From NCBI GenBank assembly GCA_030704615.1, contig CM060731.1, positions 20,150,001 through 20,214,000 on the forward strand: 64,000 bases of DNA. Direction: 5' to 3'. The notes beneath the pieces were generated by a model. That model ran no database searches and was not told the DNA's origin. It saw only the letters and a program-made list of their open reading frames with translations. Of this stretch, positions 55,703 through 64,000 are shown piece by piece. Source of the stretch: Takakia lepidozioides. Lineage: Eukaryota; Streptophyta; Takakiopsida; Takakiales; Takakiaceae. Each line of letters begins with the position of its first letter. Within the stretch, counting starts at the first letter, position 1. A program made the translations under genes and the position numbers.

Positions 55703-56019
55703 CATTCTATGCCAAGCCGGGACCACCCGATATATATAGGTAAGGTACTTCTGCTGCAACTGAATAACTGGATAGCCCGTGCTCAACGCAGGGCCAATAA
55801 ATTTCATTGAAAGTAGCGAGTGAGTGTGGTTTGATGGGTTCCAAACTAACAATGCAAACTTGATATATCTTTTTCAAGCACCCTCCAAAGCCTATTGAAC
55901 TAAAGTAGTATTATACAACTATGTTGCTCTAGATAAAAGCAAAGGTTTGTAGGCTTGCCACACAGATGAAGATGTAACAGCAGGTTCTTTGAAACTCTGA
56001 AAAATTGCAGTCACGTTGT
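55703..56019. other. Spacer without gene
   Basis: Nothing supportable was seen between the MITE region and the C-terminal Tigger remnant. Confidence 0.4.
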
Positions 56020-56163
56020 TTCCTTTCGGCCATCATGTGGATAAAATACAATCCCAAATGTCATCTTCCAAATCGATCTCTGGTGCGACACTCAAATCGA
56101 GGTCGAGTTCTGTCGCAAACTCCATGTACTTTGTGACAAGCGTCAATAGTGGGAATAGCCCTG
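56020..56163 (-). pseudogene. Tigger transposase C-terminal remnant (left of chromovirus)
   Basis: On the minus strand 56163-56020 encodes TLVTKYMEFATELDLDLSVA and PEIDLEDDIWDCILST-stop, an acidic end like those of pogo/Tigger transposases. It abuts the 3' LTR of the chromovirus. The rest of the transposase is on the far side at 63129-63960, so the LTR element split the gene. Confidence 0.55.
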
Positions 56164-56885
56164 TGTCGCGCACCTCACTTCGGTAAACTCCCCTTCAAGT
56201 CATAGTTACTCGCTTTGATGCGCGCGCCTGACTCCCAACCTGGCCGCCGGGCCAACTTGGAGTTTCGGCTGCTCACCGGGACATAACGGTCCCCTTCGCT
56301 TCCCTCTAAACCCTCCACCTATTTGGGACTAGGAGAATTCCCTTTGGTAGATGGCAGTCCGGAACAGCTCCCCACTCTTTGGTCGCTTTCCGGCTCGCTC
56401 GCTTACTCACTAGTTTTTGGTCACCAACGGGCTTGCACCGTTCTCGGGGTTACTACTCCCTATATATACTTCTGTAGCTGTCCGCGGGGGTTTCATAACC
56501 AGCCATGCCATTTTATGGCGAACCACCACGAAAACCCTCGACTCCCGGTGGTGAGTCGCGGTGAGTCTTGGCCCACTCACCACGGCCCCAATGGACCGTG
56601 ATGAGTCCCAAGACTCCCCACGACTCCCACCACGAGGTCTCCACCCCATGGTGAGTCCTATGCCACCCCCACTAAGTCCCACTAAGCTACCACCACCCCT
56701 TGTGGAGCCACCCCACCGCAACCCGGTGTGCGGGGCTCCACCTAGTGAGCGCCTCCGCCTCCTTGAGTGCCTTGGGCACTCAAGGGTGCTTCAGCCCCCC
56801 ATACCTATCGCTGCCGCTGCCCCCACCACAGGGGCAGCCCCTCATGTGTCCCGACCCCCTGCCCTCAAGGCAAAGGGCCGCGACA
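56164..56885 (-). repeat. Chromovirus 3' LTR (722 bp)
   Basis: Nearly identical to 62406-63128 at an offset of 6242. Differences are T/C at 56263/62505, T/C in the GGTTTCA(T/C)AACC block, A/G in CTCACC(A/G)CGGCC, and one C fewer in the GCCACCCC run. A minus-strand TATATATAG at about 56460-56470 is the probable promoter TATA box. Confidence 0.95.
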
Positions 56886-56900
56886 CACACCCCTACCAAC
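56886..56900 (-). promoter_or_regulatory. Chromovirus polypurine tract
   Basis: On the minus strand GTTGGTAGGGGTGTG directly precedes the 3' LTR, the expected site for plus-strand priming. Confidence 0.8.
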
Positions 56901-57791
56901 AGGGAGTCGATGTCCTCATCGACTTGTCCATTTTGTAGAAACGAACATCCAAGTTGTGGCGTCCCACATCAAGGAGTTTGTTTCCGTACCATGGCGTCCC
57001 ATGGCAAAGAACCAAACCCCACACTTGACTCTACTCTCCACTAGCTAGTTCGGCCGACTTCCTCCAAGTCCCGGCCAAGGGTGGAGCCTCTCCAGCTCCT
57101 CCCAGTGCACTCTTCTTGGCCTACTTCAAGGCCAAGGAACGATCCTCCCCGAGGATCGAATCGCCTTACTGCAACAACATTGCTTGCGATCGCTCATGAT
57201 GCCGCTTTTGGCATCACCTTGAGCAAGGGTTCACCTGGAACCCTCTTTGACTAGGAAGATAACCTTGAACCAACCGTGCGCCCCAATCACTACAATTGGG
57301 TCCGCCTTGGAATGCTGGCCTGAGGTACGGGAACACGCCGAAGCCGCACTACGACTTCGTCCCGAGGCTACACGATTATAGTACGTGAACGGAAGCACGT
57401 AGCTTCCGCGTTAGCCCGCACTACAAGGCAACCCCCTCGGTAGCGCAGTTATAGTACGCGCACGCGCCAGGTGCGCACTAGCACGTGAACTCCCAAAGAA
57501 GGCGCAAGTTTCCTTGCCCCTTGGATGGGAGTCACCCGATTTCGGCACTGCGCAAACACACGATTAACCCAATTTACCTCTCCCACTTTTGTAAGCTAGC
57601 ATGCATTCTACACACTAGCCAACCACACCATGCATCACCATTCCAAACACAATAGGACGCACAATATTTGGAACCCATTTCCTTTATAACAAATTTTTGT
57701 ACAATACAAGTTTTTGCAATCGGATTCCTGAGCTAGCTAAACCGGGCTAAGCATGCATTTCCTCCCCCACGCTCCAAGGTTGATGTCCCCA
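56901..57791 (-). other. Chromovirus 3' untranslated region
   Basis: About 890 bp between the end of the chromodomain frame and the polypurine tract. No frame is supportable on either strand. Repeated GCGCACTA/GTACG-like blocks occur near 57350-57480. Confidence 0.6.
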
Positions 57792-58780
57792 TCAACGCTT
57801 CTTCCGCTTTTGAGGTCGCCCTTCGAAAGCTGCAACCGCCTCGGATGCGTTTCCCATTTCTGAGGCACGCACCCAAGATGCCTCCACATGATGATAGCCC
57901 TTCCATTTGACGAGATACTCCGTTTCTCGGTTCTTGAACCTCCTCGACTTAAGTATTGCCTCCACCTCGTACTCAGGTTCATTTTCATGATCCAACAGCA
58001 TAGGTGGCGGACGCAACACTTGATGCCGATTCGGACGCGCTTCATCTTTGAAGTAAGGCTTCAAAAGGGAGACATGGAATACTGGGTGCACCTTGCTGTT
58101 TGCCGGCAGCTCCAATTCATACACATCCTCATTCATAACCTTCCGAATGCGAAAGGGTCCCGCATACGGAGGTACGAACTTCGGACTCACTTCCGGAGGT
58201 AGTCGAAAATTCTTGATGTTCAACCAGACCTCTGTGCCTGCCTCAAACTTCACTTCCCTCCGCTTCCGATTCGCCTGCCTTTCATACCGTTTCCTAGCTT
58301 TGGCAATGTTGTACTTTGCGAGCTTCAACAAACGCTCGCGTTCTTCCAGTACCGCCGCTACTGCCGGTTCCTCAACGTCCTGGGCGGCCCAACTTGTCGG
58401 CACCAGAGGTGCTTTTCCATAGACCAATACAAAAGGGGAAACTCCCGTTGCGGAGTGTTCTGTGTTATTATAACAGAACTCTGCCGCGTCTAAGTGTTCC
58501 ATCCAGTCTGATTGGTCTGCCGACACGTAATTCCGCAAGAATTGCTTCACTACGGAATTCACTCTTTCCGTTTGGCCGTCCGTCGTAGGTCGGAAGGCGG
58601 TGCTCATCTTCAGCCTCGTCCCCATCTTCTTCCAAAGTGCTCTCCAAAATTTACTCGTAAACTTTGGATCGCGGTCCGAGACAATATCCTTCGGGACTCC
58701 ATGATGCTTTAAGACGTGGGCGAAGTAAAGTCGCCCTGTCTCCTGCGCCGTTGCCGTCTCCTTGGTGGGGATGAAATGGC
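57792..58780 (-). CDS. Chromovirus integrase C-terminal half and chromodomain
   Basis: The frame after the break near 58780 continues the integrase core ([39 protein letters not shown]), the GPY/F region ([20 protein letters not shown]) and [12 protein letters not shown]. The end is a chromodomain [35 protein letters not shown]. Chromodomains direct chromovirus insertion towards particular histone marks. Lys/Arg-rich residues close the protein at 57792. The one-base loss near 58780 (GGCCAT where GGCCCAT would keep frame) separates it from the rest of pol. Confidence 0.93.
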
Positions 58781-60214
58781 CATTTTACTGAACCTATCTA
58801 CCACCACCATGATTGCATCGAATCCTTTTGACAGCGGCATAGCAGTCATGAAATCCATCGAGACGCTTTCCCAAGTCCCCTCTGGAATCGGCAAGGGTTG
58901 TAACAGCCCCGCTTGCTTTTTGTACTCGCTCCGGTTTTGTTGGCATGTGGTGCATGTCTTGACATACTCCTCTGCCTCCTCCCTCAGTTTGGGCCAGAAA
59001 TACTCTTTCTTCAAGAGTGCCGCAGTGCGCTTGGCTCCGCCGTGGCCCGCAAGCGGGCTATCATGGCATTCTCTCAAGAGACTATCTCTGATCCCTCCCT
59101 TTGGCACGTAGAGACGTTTTTGCTTATACCGGAGCAGTCCATTTTGCAAGTGGAACTGCGATTTAACCCCCATTCTCAAGTCCTGCATCACGGACTTTGC
59201 CAGCTCATCCTTCCGGCAAGCCTTCCGGATCTTCCTTTGGAGCGCCGTCTCGCCCTTGTACACCAACAAGAGCTGCTGCTTTCTACTTAAAGCATCGGCC
59301 ACCACATTGTCCCGTCCCGGTTTGTACTGGATATCCACGTCGAACACTGCCAAAGTATCTTGCCACCTAAGTTGTTTTGGGGACAACTTGGGCTGCGTGG
59401 CAAAATACTTCACCGTGACATTGTCCGTGAACACCTTCACTGGGTTGGAACCAACATAGTGGCGCCAAAGCTCAAGGCAATGCACCACCGCCTTCATCTC
59501 TTTTTCGTGCGTCGGCCACCGTCGCTCCACTTCATTCAGTTTCTTACTTTCGTAAGCCACTGGACGTCCATCTTGCATAAGTACACCCCCAATCGCGAAG
59601 TCCGACGCATCTGTATGAATCTCAAACGGACGATCGAACTCCGGGATTTTCAAGACTGGAGCTTCCGCCATCCGCTGCTTCAATTCAGCAAAAGCTTGGC
59701 CACAAAATGTGTTCCATACCCAGACTTTGGATTTACACAGAAGGTCCGACAGCGGCCCCGCGATCTTGGCGAAATTTCTCACATACTTCCGGTAATAGGA
59801 GGCGAGTCCTAGGAAGGATCGCACTCCCGGGACCGAAGTCGGAGGCTCCCAGTCCAAGATCGCCCTCACCTTTCTGTCATCCATTTTGATCCCATCCTGT
59901 GTAATCACATGCCCCAAGAACTCCACTTTTGTGACCCCGAATTCGCACTTTGAAGCTTTGGCATACAGCTTCCCTTCTCGCAATTTTTGGAACACCCTTT
60001 TGAGGTGCTCCAGGTGCTCCTCCTTTGTTTTCGAGTACACCAAGATGTCGTCGATGTACACGATCACAAAGTCATCCAACCACTCCTGGAAAAGGCTGTT
60101 CATCAGCGTGCTAAATGTCGCTGGTGCATTGGTGAGCCCAAAAGGCATCACCAAGAACTCATATGAACCATACCTTGTCCTGCACGCGGTCTTCTCCTCA
60201 TCTCCTTCCGCCAC
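58709..60214 (-). CDS. Chromovirus RT (C-terminal part), RNase H and integrase zinc domain
   Basis: A frame of 501 codons. RT motifs are [20 protein letters not shown] and catalytic YIDDILVYS, then [17 protein letters not shown]. RNase H has [20 protein letters not shown] with the first catalytic Asp. The integrase zinc domain is [14 protein letters not shown]...CTTCQQNRS, and the core begins [20 protein letters not shown]. It ends in a false frame after FSKMA because of the base missing near 58780. It joins upstream to the RT N-terminus through another single-base gap in an A run near 60220. Confidence 0.94.
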   Translation of the reverse strand: MAEGDEEKTACRTRYGSYEFLVMPFGLTNAPATFSTLMNSLFQEWLDDFVIVYIDDILVYSKTKEEHLEHLKRVFQKLREGKLYAKASKCEFGVTKVEFLGHVITQDGIKMDDRKVRAILDWEPPTSVPGVRSFLGLASYYRKYVRNFAKIAGPLSDLLCKSKVWVWNTFCGQAFAELKQRMAEAPVLKIPEFDRPFEIHTDASDFAIGGVLMQDGRPVAYESKKLNEVERRWPTHEKEMKAVVHCLELWRHYVGSNPVKVFTDNVTVKYFATQPKLSPKQLRWQDTLAVFDVDIQYKPGRDNVVADALSRKQQLLLVYKGETALQRKIRKACRKDELAKSVMQDLRMGVKSQFHLQNGLLRYKQKRLYVPKGGIRDSLLRECHDSPLAGHGGAKRTAALLKKEYFWPKLREEAEEYVKTCTTCQQNRSEYKKQAGLLQPLPIPEGTWESVSMDFMTAMPLSKGFDAIMVVVDRFSKMAISSPPRRRQRRRRQGDFTSPTS

Positions 60215-60690
60215 CCGAATTTGTGATAGCCGGAGCGCAAGTCGATCCGGCTGAAATACTTCGCTCCTGCCAACCGATCGAAGAGGTCGTCGATCCTTGG
60301 CAAAGGGTACCGGTTTTTGATAGTCACCTTATTCAGAGCCCTGTAATCGACACACATCCGCAGCGTCCCATCCTTCTTGTCTGCAAATAGCACCGGGGCT
60401 CCGTAAGGTGACTTACTCGGCCGGATGTACCCCTTTGACATTAGATCCTTGAGCTGAGTCTTCAGCTCGACCAACTCTCTGTGGCTCAACCGGTAGGGCG
60501 CCTTGGCAGGCGGTTCCGATCCCGGTATCACCTCAATCTTGTGGTCAACTCCTCTTCGCGGTGGCAAGCCGCTTGGTAAATCCTCCGGCATCACATCCTG
60601 GTATTTCTCCAAAATCCCCTTGATCCAATCTGGGCTCGGCTCCCCATCGCCTTCTCCTTTCACTTCTCTAATGTAAAGCAAAAACTGGGC
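60148..60690 (-). CDS. Chromovirus RT N-terminal part
   Basis: Reads [72 protein letters not shown] and [11 protein letters not shown], the first RT motifs of Ty3 elements. The first catalytic Asp is in SRIDL. The frame is lost after SGYH near 60220 and, on the other side, in a GGG run near 60688 where the protease frame ends early. Confidence 0.93.
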   Translation of the reverse strand, partial: AQFLLYIREVKGEGDGEPSPDWIKGILEKYQDVMPEDLPSGLPPRRGVDHKIEVIPGSEPPAKAPYRLSHRELVELKTQLKDLMSKGYIRPSKSPYGAPVLFADKKDGTLRMCVDYRALNKVTIKNRYPLPRIDDLFDRLAGAKYFSRIDLRSGYHKFGWRKEMRRRPRAGQGMVHMSSW

Positions 60691-61480
60691 TCGTGTGCCT
60701 CCTCCACGGCCCACTCCTTTGCTGACAGAAGGTTTATTCGCCCTCCCACGGATTTGGGCGTTTCCGACACTCGTAAAACCTCGCCACCATTCCCACATGG
60801 CAGCGTGACTACTCTCTTGCGGCCATCTATGACCGCTCCGGATTTGCTCAAAAAGGTCATCCCCAAAATGAGATCCACTCCATCGATCTCGCAGATGGTG
60901 AAGTTCTCACGTCCCTCCCAACTCCCCAGTTGAAGAGGAACATCAAACGCCAACCTTGTCGCCAACTGTGGTTCTCCTTTGGCAGAACGCACCTCAATAG
61001 AGGCCCCCACGTCACTTGTCGGGAGTCCCAACTTTCGCGCCGCCGCCGGCGTCATGAAGGAGTGCGACGCTCCTGTGTCCACCAACAACGACACGTTAGT
61101 TCCGGATATTATCCCATCCACGAACAATAACTGACTCCCTTTACGCAGGGCGCCAGTTTCCTGATACAACTCACAAGAATAGTTGCCTACCTTGCAAGTC
61201 CTGGCGACCACCGCTTCCACCAAGCGACTGATGGTATCTTCCGACAGCTCCGTGGTCGCCCGAGTCATGTTCAATTGCCGGGGCTTCGTGCACTTCTTGG
61301 CCATGTGCCCGGGCTCCCCGCAATTGAAACACACTCCATCAAAGGTCGCCTTCTGTCCGCCATAAGCCGCTCCACCCGCTTTTCCTTTCGAAGCACCGGG
61401 TGCCGCCTTGACGTGTGAAGGCCCTCCCTTCGATTTCCACGTGCCATTTTCGCCGCGTGGCCTATCCCACTTCTTTTCCG
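60660..61480 (-). CDS. Chromovirus nucleocapsid zinc knuckle and protease
   Basis: Contains [14 protein letters not shown] (C-x2-C-x4-H-x4-C), then the aspartic protease with [20 protein letters not shown] and the flap/second-strand region [18 protein letters not shown]. The DTGAS triad is intact. The upstream part of this frame (about 61334-61480) encodes the end of gag beyond the base missing in the A run near 61475. The frame closes with a false stop at 60660. Confidence 0.93.
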
Positions 61481-62350
61481 GTCGGAGGAGTCACCTTCCC
61501 GCCGGGTCTTCTTGTGGTTCAGCTCCGTACGGCCTTGTCTCTCACCCCTAGGGACATCCGAGAAACATTCAGCCCTCTCAATTGCCTCGTTCAAAGTCTT
61601 GGGTGGCTTCTCCTCCAACTTCCGCCTGGCCCATGGGGCCAGTCCCGCCACAAAGTTGAAGACCATTTCTGGTTCTGCCATGTCCGCGACTTCGAGCAAC
61701 AGCACATTGAAAGCCTGGACATACCCCCGAATGTCATCTGTTTGCTTCAAATTCCTCATCTTGTCCCGGGCAAGCCAGGACGCGTTGAGGGGCACAAACT
61801 GTCTCTTCATCAATTCCTTGAACCCACTCCAGTTCAAGGTTTCCGGGCTTGGGCCTCGGTCGTGAAGGCGTTTCTGCCACCATTGTTGAGCATAGCCCCT
61901 CAAATAGGTGGGAGCCACTTCCACCCGATCCTCGTCACTCAACTTGGCCGCCCGGAAGTACTGCTCTAGCTCCAGGAGCCAGGTGTTGAGTGCCTTCCGA
62001 TTTCGAACGCCCTCGAAGGTGCCGGGTTCCTTAGGCTTCACCTTAAACTTTGCCTTAGTGGAAGTGGCATTAGCCGCCTTCAACACGTCTTTCAACGTCC
62101 CGCCAAACTGCGCCAACAACCCTTCCCAAAAGGCTGCCGGCATGGGAGGCATCTCTTGGTTTGTCGGAGCTCTCAAGGATTCCTCGGGCTCCGACTCCTC
62201 GGATTCCTCCCGCTCTTGAGCGGCCTCGTTTTCGGAAACATTCATCGCTTCCTCAAACGGCCGCCTCGGTGACACGTCGCCCCCATCGGGCTCACCGGGA
62301 TCATCATCTTTTGGGCCGTTCCGCTTTCGCTTCGGCTTGCCCGACCCCAT
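61475..62350 (-). CDS. Chromovirus gag
   Basis: The likely start is ATG at 62350 (MGSGKPKRKRNGPKDDD), 42 bases beyond the primer site. An acidic segment follows, then the retrotransposon gag core: TFEGVRNRKALNTWLLELEQ, YLRGYAQQWWQKRL, FKELMKRQFVPLNASWLARD and NFVAGLAPWARRKLEEKPPK. It forms the virus-like particle shell. The frame is correct to about 61478 (DRK); after that the true gag continues in the next frame to the zinc knuckle. Confidence 0.92.
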
Positions 62351-62391
62351 GATGAGGCCAATCCCAAGGACGATCGCGTACTGAACTCTAA

Positions 62392-62403
62392 GCTCTGATA
62401 CCA
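62392..62403 (-). promoter_or_regulatory. Primer binding site (initiator Met-tRNA)
   Basis: On the minus strand TGGTATCAGAGC lies two bases inside the 5' LTR, complementary to the 3' end of plant initiator Met-tRNA, the usual primer for plant LTR elements. Confidence 0.95.
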
Positions 62404-62405
62404 AG

Positions 62406-63128
62406 TGTCGCGCACCTCACTTCGGTAAACTCCCCTTCAAGTCATAGTTACTCGCTTTGATGCGCGCGCCTGACTCCCAACCTGGCCGCCGGGCCAACTT
62501 GGAGCTTCGGCTGCTCACCGGGACATAACGGTCCCCTTCGCTTCCCTCTAAACCCTCCACCTATTTGGGACTAGGAGAATTCCCTTTGGTAGATGGCAGT
62601 CCGGAACAGCTCCCCACTCTTTGGTCGCTTTCCGGCTCGCTCGCTTACTCACTAGTTTTTGGTCACCAACGGGCTTGCACCGTTCTCGGGGTTACTACTC
62701 CCTATATATACTTCTGTAGCTGTCCGCGGGGGTTTCACAACCAGCCATGCCATTTTATGGCGAACCACCACGAAAACCCTCGACTCCCGGTGGTGAGTCG
62801 CGGTGAGTCTTGGCCCACTCACCGCGGCCCCAATGGACCGTGATGAGTCCCAAGACTCCCCACGACTCCCACCACGAGGTCTCCACCCCATGGTGAGTCC
62901 TATGCCACCCCCACTAAGTCCCACTAAGCTACCACCACCCCTTGTGGAGCCACCCCCACCGCAACCCGGTGTGCGGGGCTCCACCTAGTGAGCGCCTCCG
63001 CCTCCTTGAGTGCCTTGGGCACTCAAGGGTGCTTCAGCCCCCCATACCTATCGCTGCCGCTGCCCCCACCACAGGGGCAGCCCCTCATGTGTCCCGACCC
63101 CCTGCCCTCAAGGCAAAGGGCCGCGACA
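62406..63128 (-). repeat. Chromovirus 5' LTR (723 bp)
   Basis: Upstream LTR of the minus-strand element; see the 3' LTR for the differences. Termini are TGTCGCG...CGCGACA. Confidence 0.95.
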
Positions 63129-63980
63129 ACCTGGCAGTCATGATTGACATATTTGATATTTGTTTGAGAAGATGATCGATGTCTCTCATCTGGTCATCAA
63201 AACTGATCCTGGATGTAGAATAATCTTCAAACAAAGTCTGTAAAGGCCAGTGTGTCGCCAACAATGCTTGATGGTGTCAGATGAAACATTTATGTGACAG
63301 CCTCTTTTGATCATTTTTACAGCGTCGTAAAAACTATCAACTCCGGATCTACACTAGACATCAACATATCAATCTTTCGTGAAATAAAGATCCTTGCCCG
63401 ATTAATACGTCTTGAAGTTTTGATGATTCCAGCCCCATCCATGGTGGTAGTGGCTGGTGCAGTTAGGTGGCAAAAACTCGAGTCTGATGATACGAATTTG
63501 TTCAACAATATTCACCACTTTGTGACTAGAGAAATTATCTAGAAGAAGTATAATTTTCTATTCCCCTACAAGTCTCATTCTTCGCTCAAAGTCTAATAAA
63601 AATTTCTCAAACATTGAGATGGTCATCCAAGCTCGCATATTGGCACCCCACAAGATGCCTAGGTTCTCTGGTCGGGCTATATTTCGCCCTGTAAATGCCC
63701 TTGGCCGAAGGTACTTGTTGATAATGAACGGAGGTAGTTTAATACTACCATCCATGTTGCTTGTTAAAGCAACAGTCAAACTCTCTTTATGTAGCTTGGT
63801 CCCACTCAAACGATGAGTAGCCAAGGACCGACTTGGCTCCAAACAATAGAATAATCTTGTCTCGTCCATTGTAAAAACATCCACTGGATCAAAATCTTTG
63901 ATCAGCTCCTTCATCTCCCGCATTCTGCTTTGAGTTCCCTCTGACATTTCAGCAGAGGTTGAGTCACCATGTCTTTTCTA
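63129..63980 (-). pseudogene. pogo/Tigger-type transposase, partial and disrupted
   Basis: From 63960 leftward: VFTMDETRLFYCLEPSRSLA, LSGTKLHKESLTVALTSNMD and GSIKLPPFIINKYLRPRAF. After a TAG at 63558-63560 the same frame continues IILLLDNFSSHKVVNIVEQI and LEFLPPNCTS. A shift then gives MDGAGIIKTSRRI and, further on, VSSDTIKHCWRHTGLY. These are the DDE blocks of the jerky/CENP-B-like, Tigger superfamily: the first Asp in MDE, the second in LLLDNFSSH and the third region after FLPPN. The DNA-binding N-terminus would lie beyond the right edge. One stop and at least one indel make it inactive, and the chromovirus interrupts its C-terminus. Confidence 0.85.
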
Positions 63981-64000
63981 AGCTATGTGTGCATGCAAGA

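Larger units (their letters stand above)
56164..63128 (-). mobile_element. Full-length Ty3/gypsy chromovirus, recent insertion
   Basis: The element lies on the minus strand: 5' LTR at 62406-63128, primer site, gag-pol with chromodomain, polypurine tract, and 3' LTR at 56164-56885. The LTRs begin TGTCGCG and end CGCGACA. The two LTRs differ at only three sites plus one indel. Flanking bases are CCCTG (left) and ACCTG (right), a 5-bp target duplication with one mismatch. It inserted into a pogo/Tigger transposase gene. All coding breaks are single-base losses in or beside homopolymers; no premature stop was seen. Confidence 0.95.

Overview
The window is nuclear DNA of a green plant or streptophyte alga. 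The evidence is a nucleus-encoded plastid nucleoid protein (pTAC16), a fragment of a light-harvesting chlorophyll a/b protein, a PARP1 of plant layout, a degenerate PLS-type PPR gene, a fragment of a mitochondrial EF-Tu gene, GT-AG introns throughout, and plant LTR elements primed by initiator Met-tRNA. A homolog of the animal C11orf65/MFI family and an RNF216-type RBR ligase are unusual for flowering plants. With the LINE, Copia and Tigger relics they make a charophyte alga or a non-seed plant the best guess; this is inference, and no species is claimed.

Layout. Bases 1-31000 are gene-rich. PTAC16 (minus, 5 exons, 690-3418) is followed by an LHC fragment and a dead MAP-kinase-like gene. Then come an IQ-motif/MFI-like gene (minus, 6 exons, 7359-10045), Copia and LINE relics, and a broken copy of the first exon of the MFI-like gene. 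An RNF216-like E3 ligase (plus, 11 exons, 13504-18618) and PARP1 (minus, 22 exons, 19780-30982) converge on each other. I traced the exons of the four intact genes by protein homology from memory, splice consensus and reading phase. They join in frame, so these genes look functional.

Bases 31000-64000 are a nest of mobile elements. Upstream of PARP1 is a dense cluster of ATACCAG/CTGGTAT heptamers, then GC-rich and GTCTGTTG-type minisatellites. Next is an 8.1-kb CACTA element (34288-42362) with a broken TNP2 transposase and captured pieces of host genes: PPR repeats, mitochondrial EF-Tu exons, and a thrice-repeated unidentified exon. It abuts a decayed non-chromovirus Ty3/gypsy element (plus, from 42363) that has gag, protease, RT, RNase H and integrase. 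About 6 kb of further sense-strand reading frames follow before a polypurine tract at 53219. Then come a tRNA-derived SINE, a 562-bp MITE inside what may be the end of a Tigger-like element, and a young full-length chromovirus (minus, 56164-63128, LTRs of 722 and 723 bp differing by 3 substitutions and 1 indel). The chromovirus sits inside an older pogo/Tigger transposase gene that runs off the right edge.

How the genes relate: pTAC16 works on plastid nucleoids and thylakoids, PARP1 in the nuclear DNA-damage response, the RBR protein in ubiquitin transfer, and the MFI-like protein in an unknown calmodulin-linked role. They share no evident pathway. The main interest lies in the CACTA element that has captured gene pieces, the extra 3' reading frames of the gypsy element, the heptamer cluster beside PARP1, and the two host genes unexpected in a plant.
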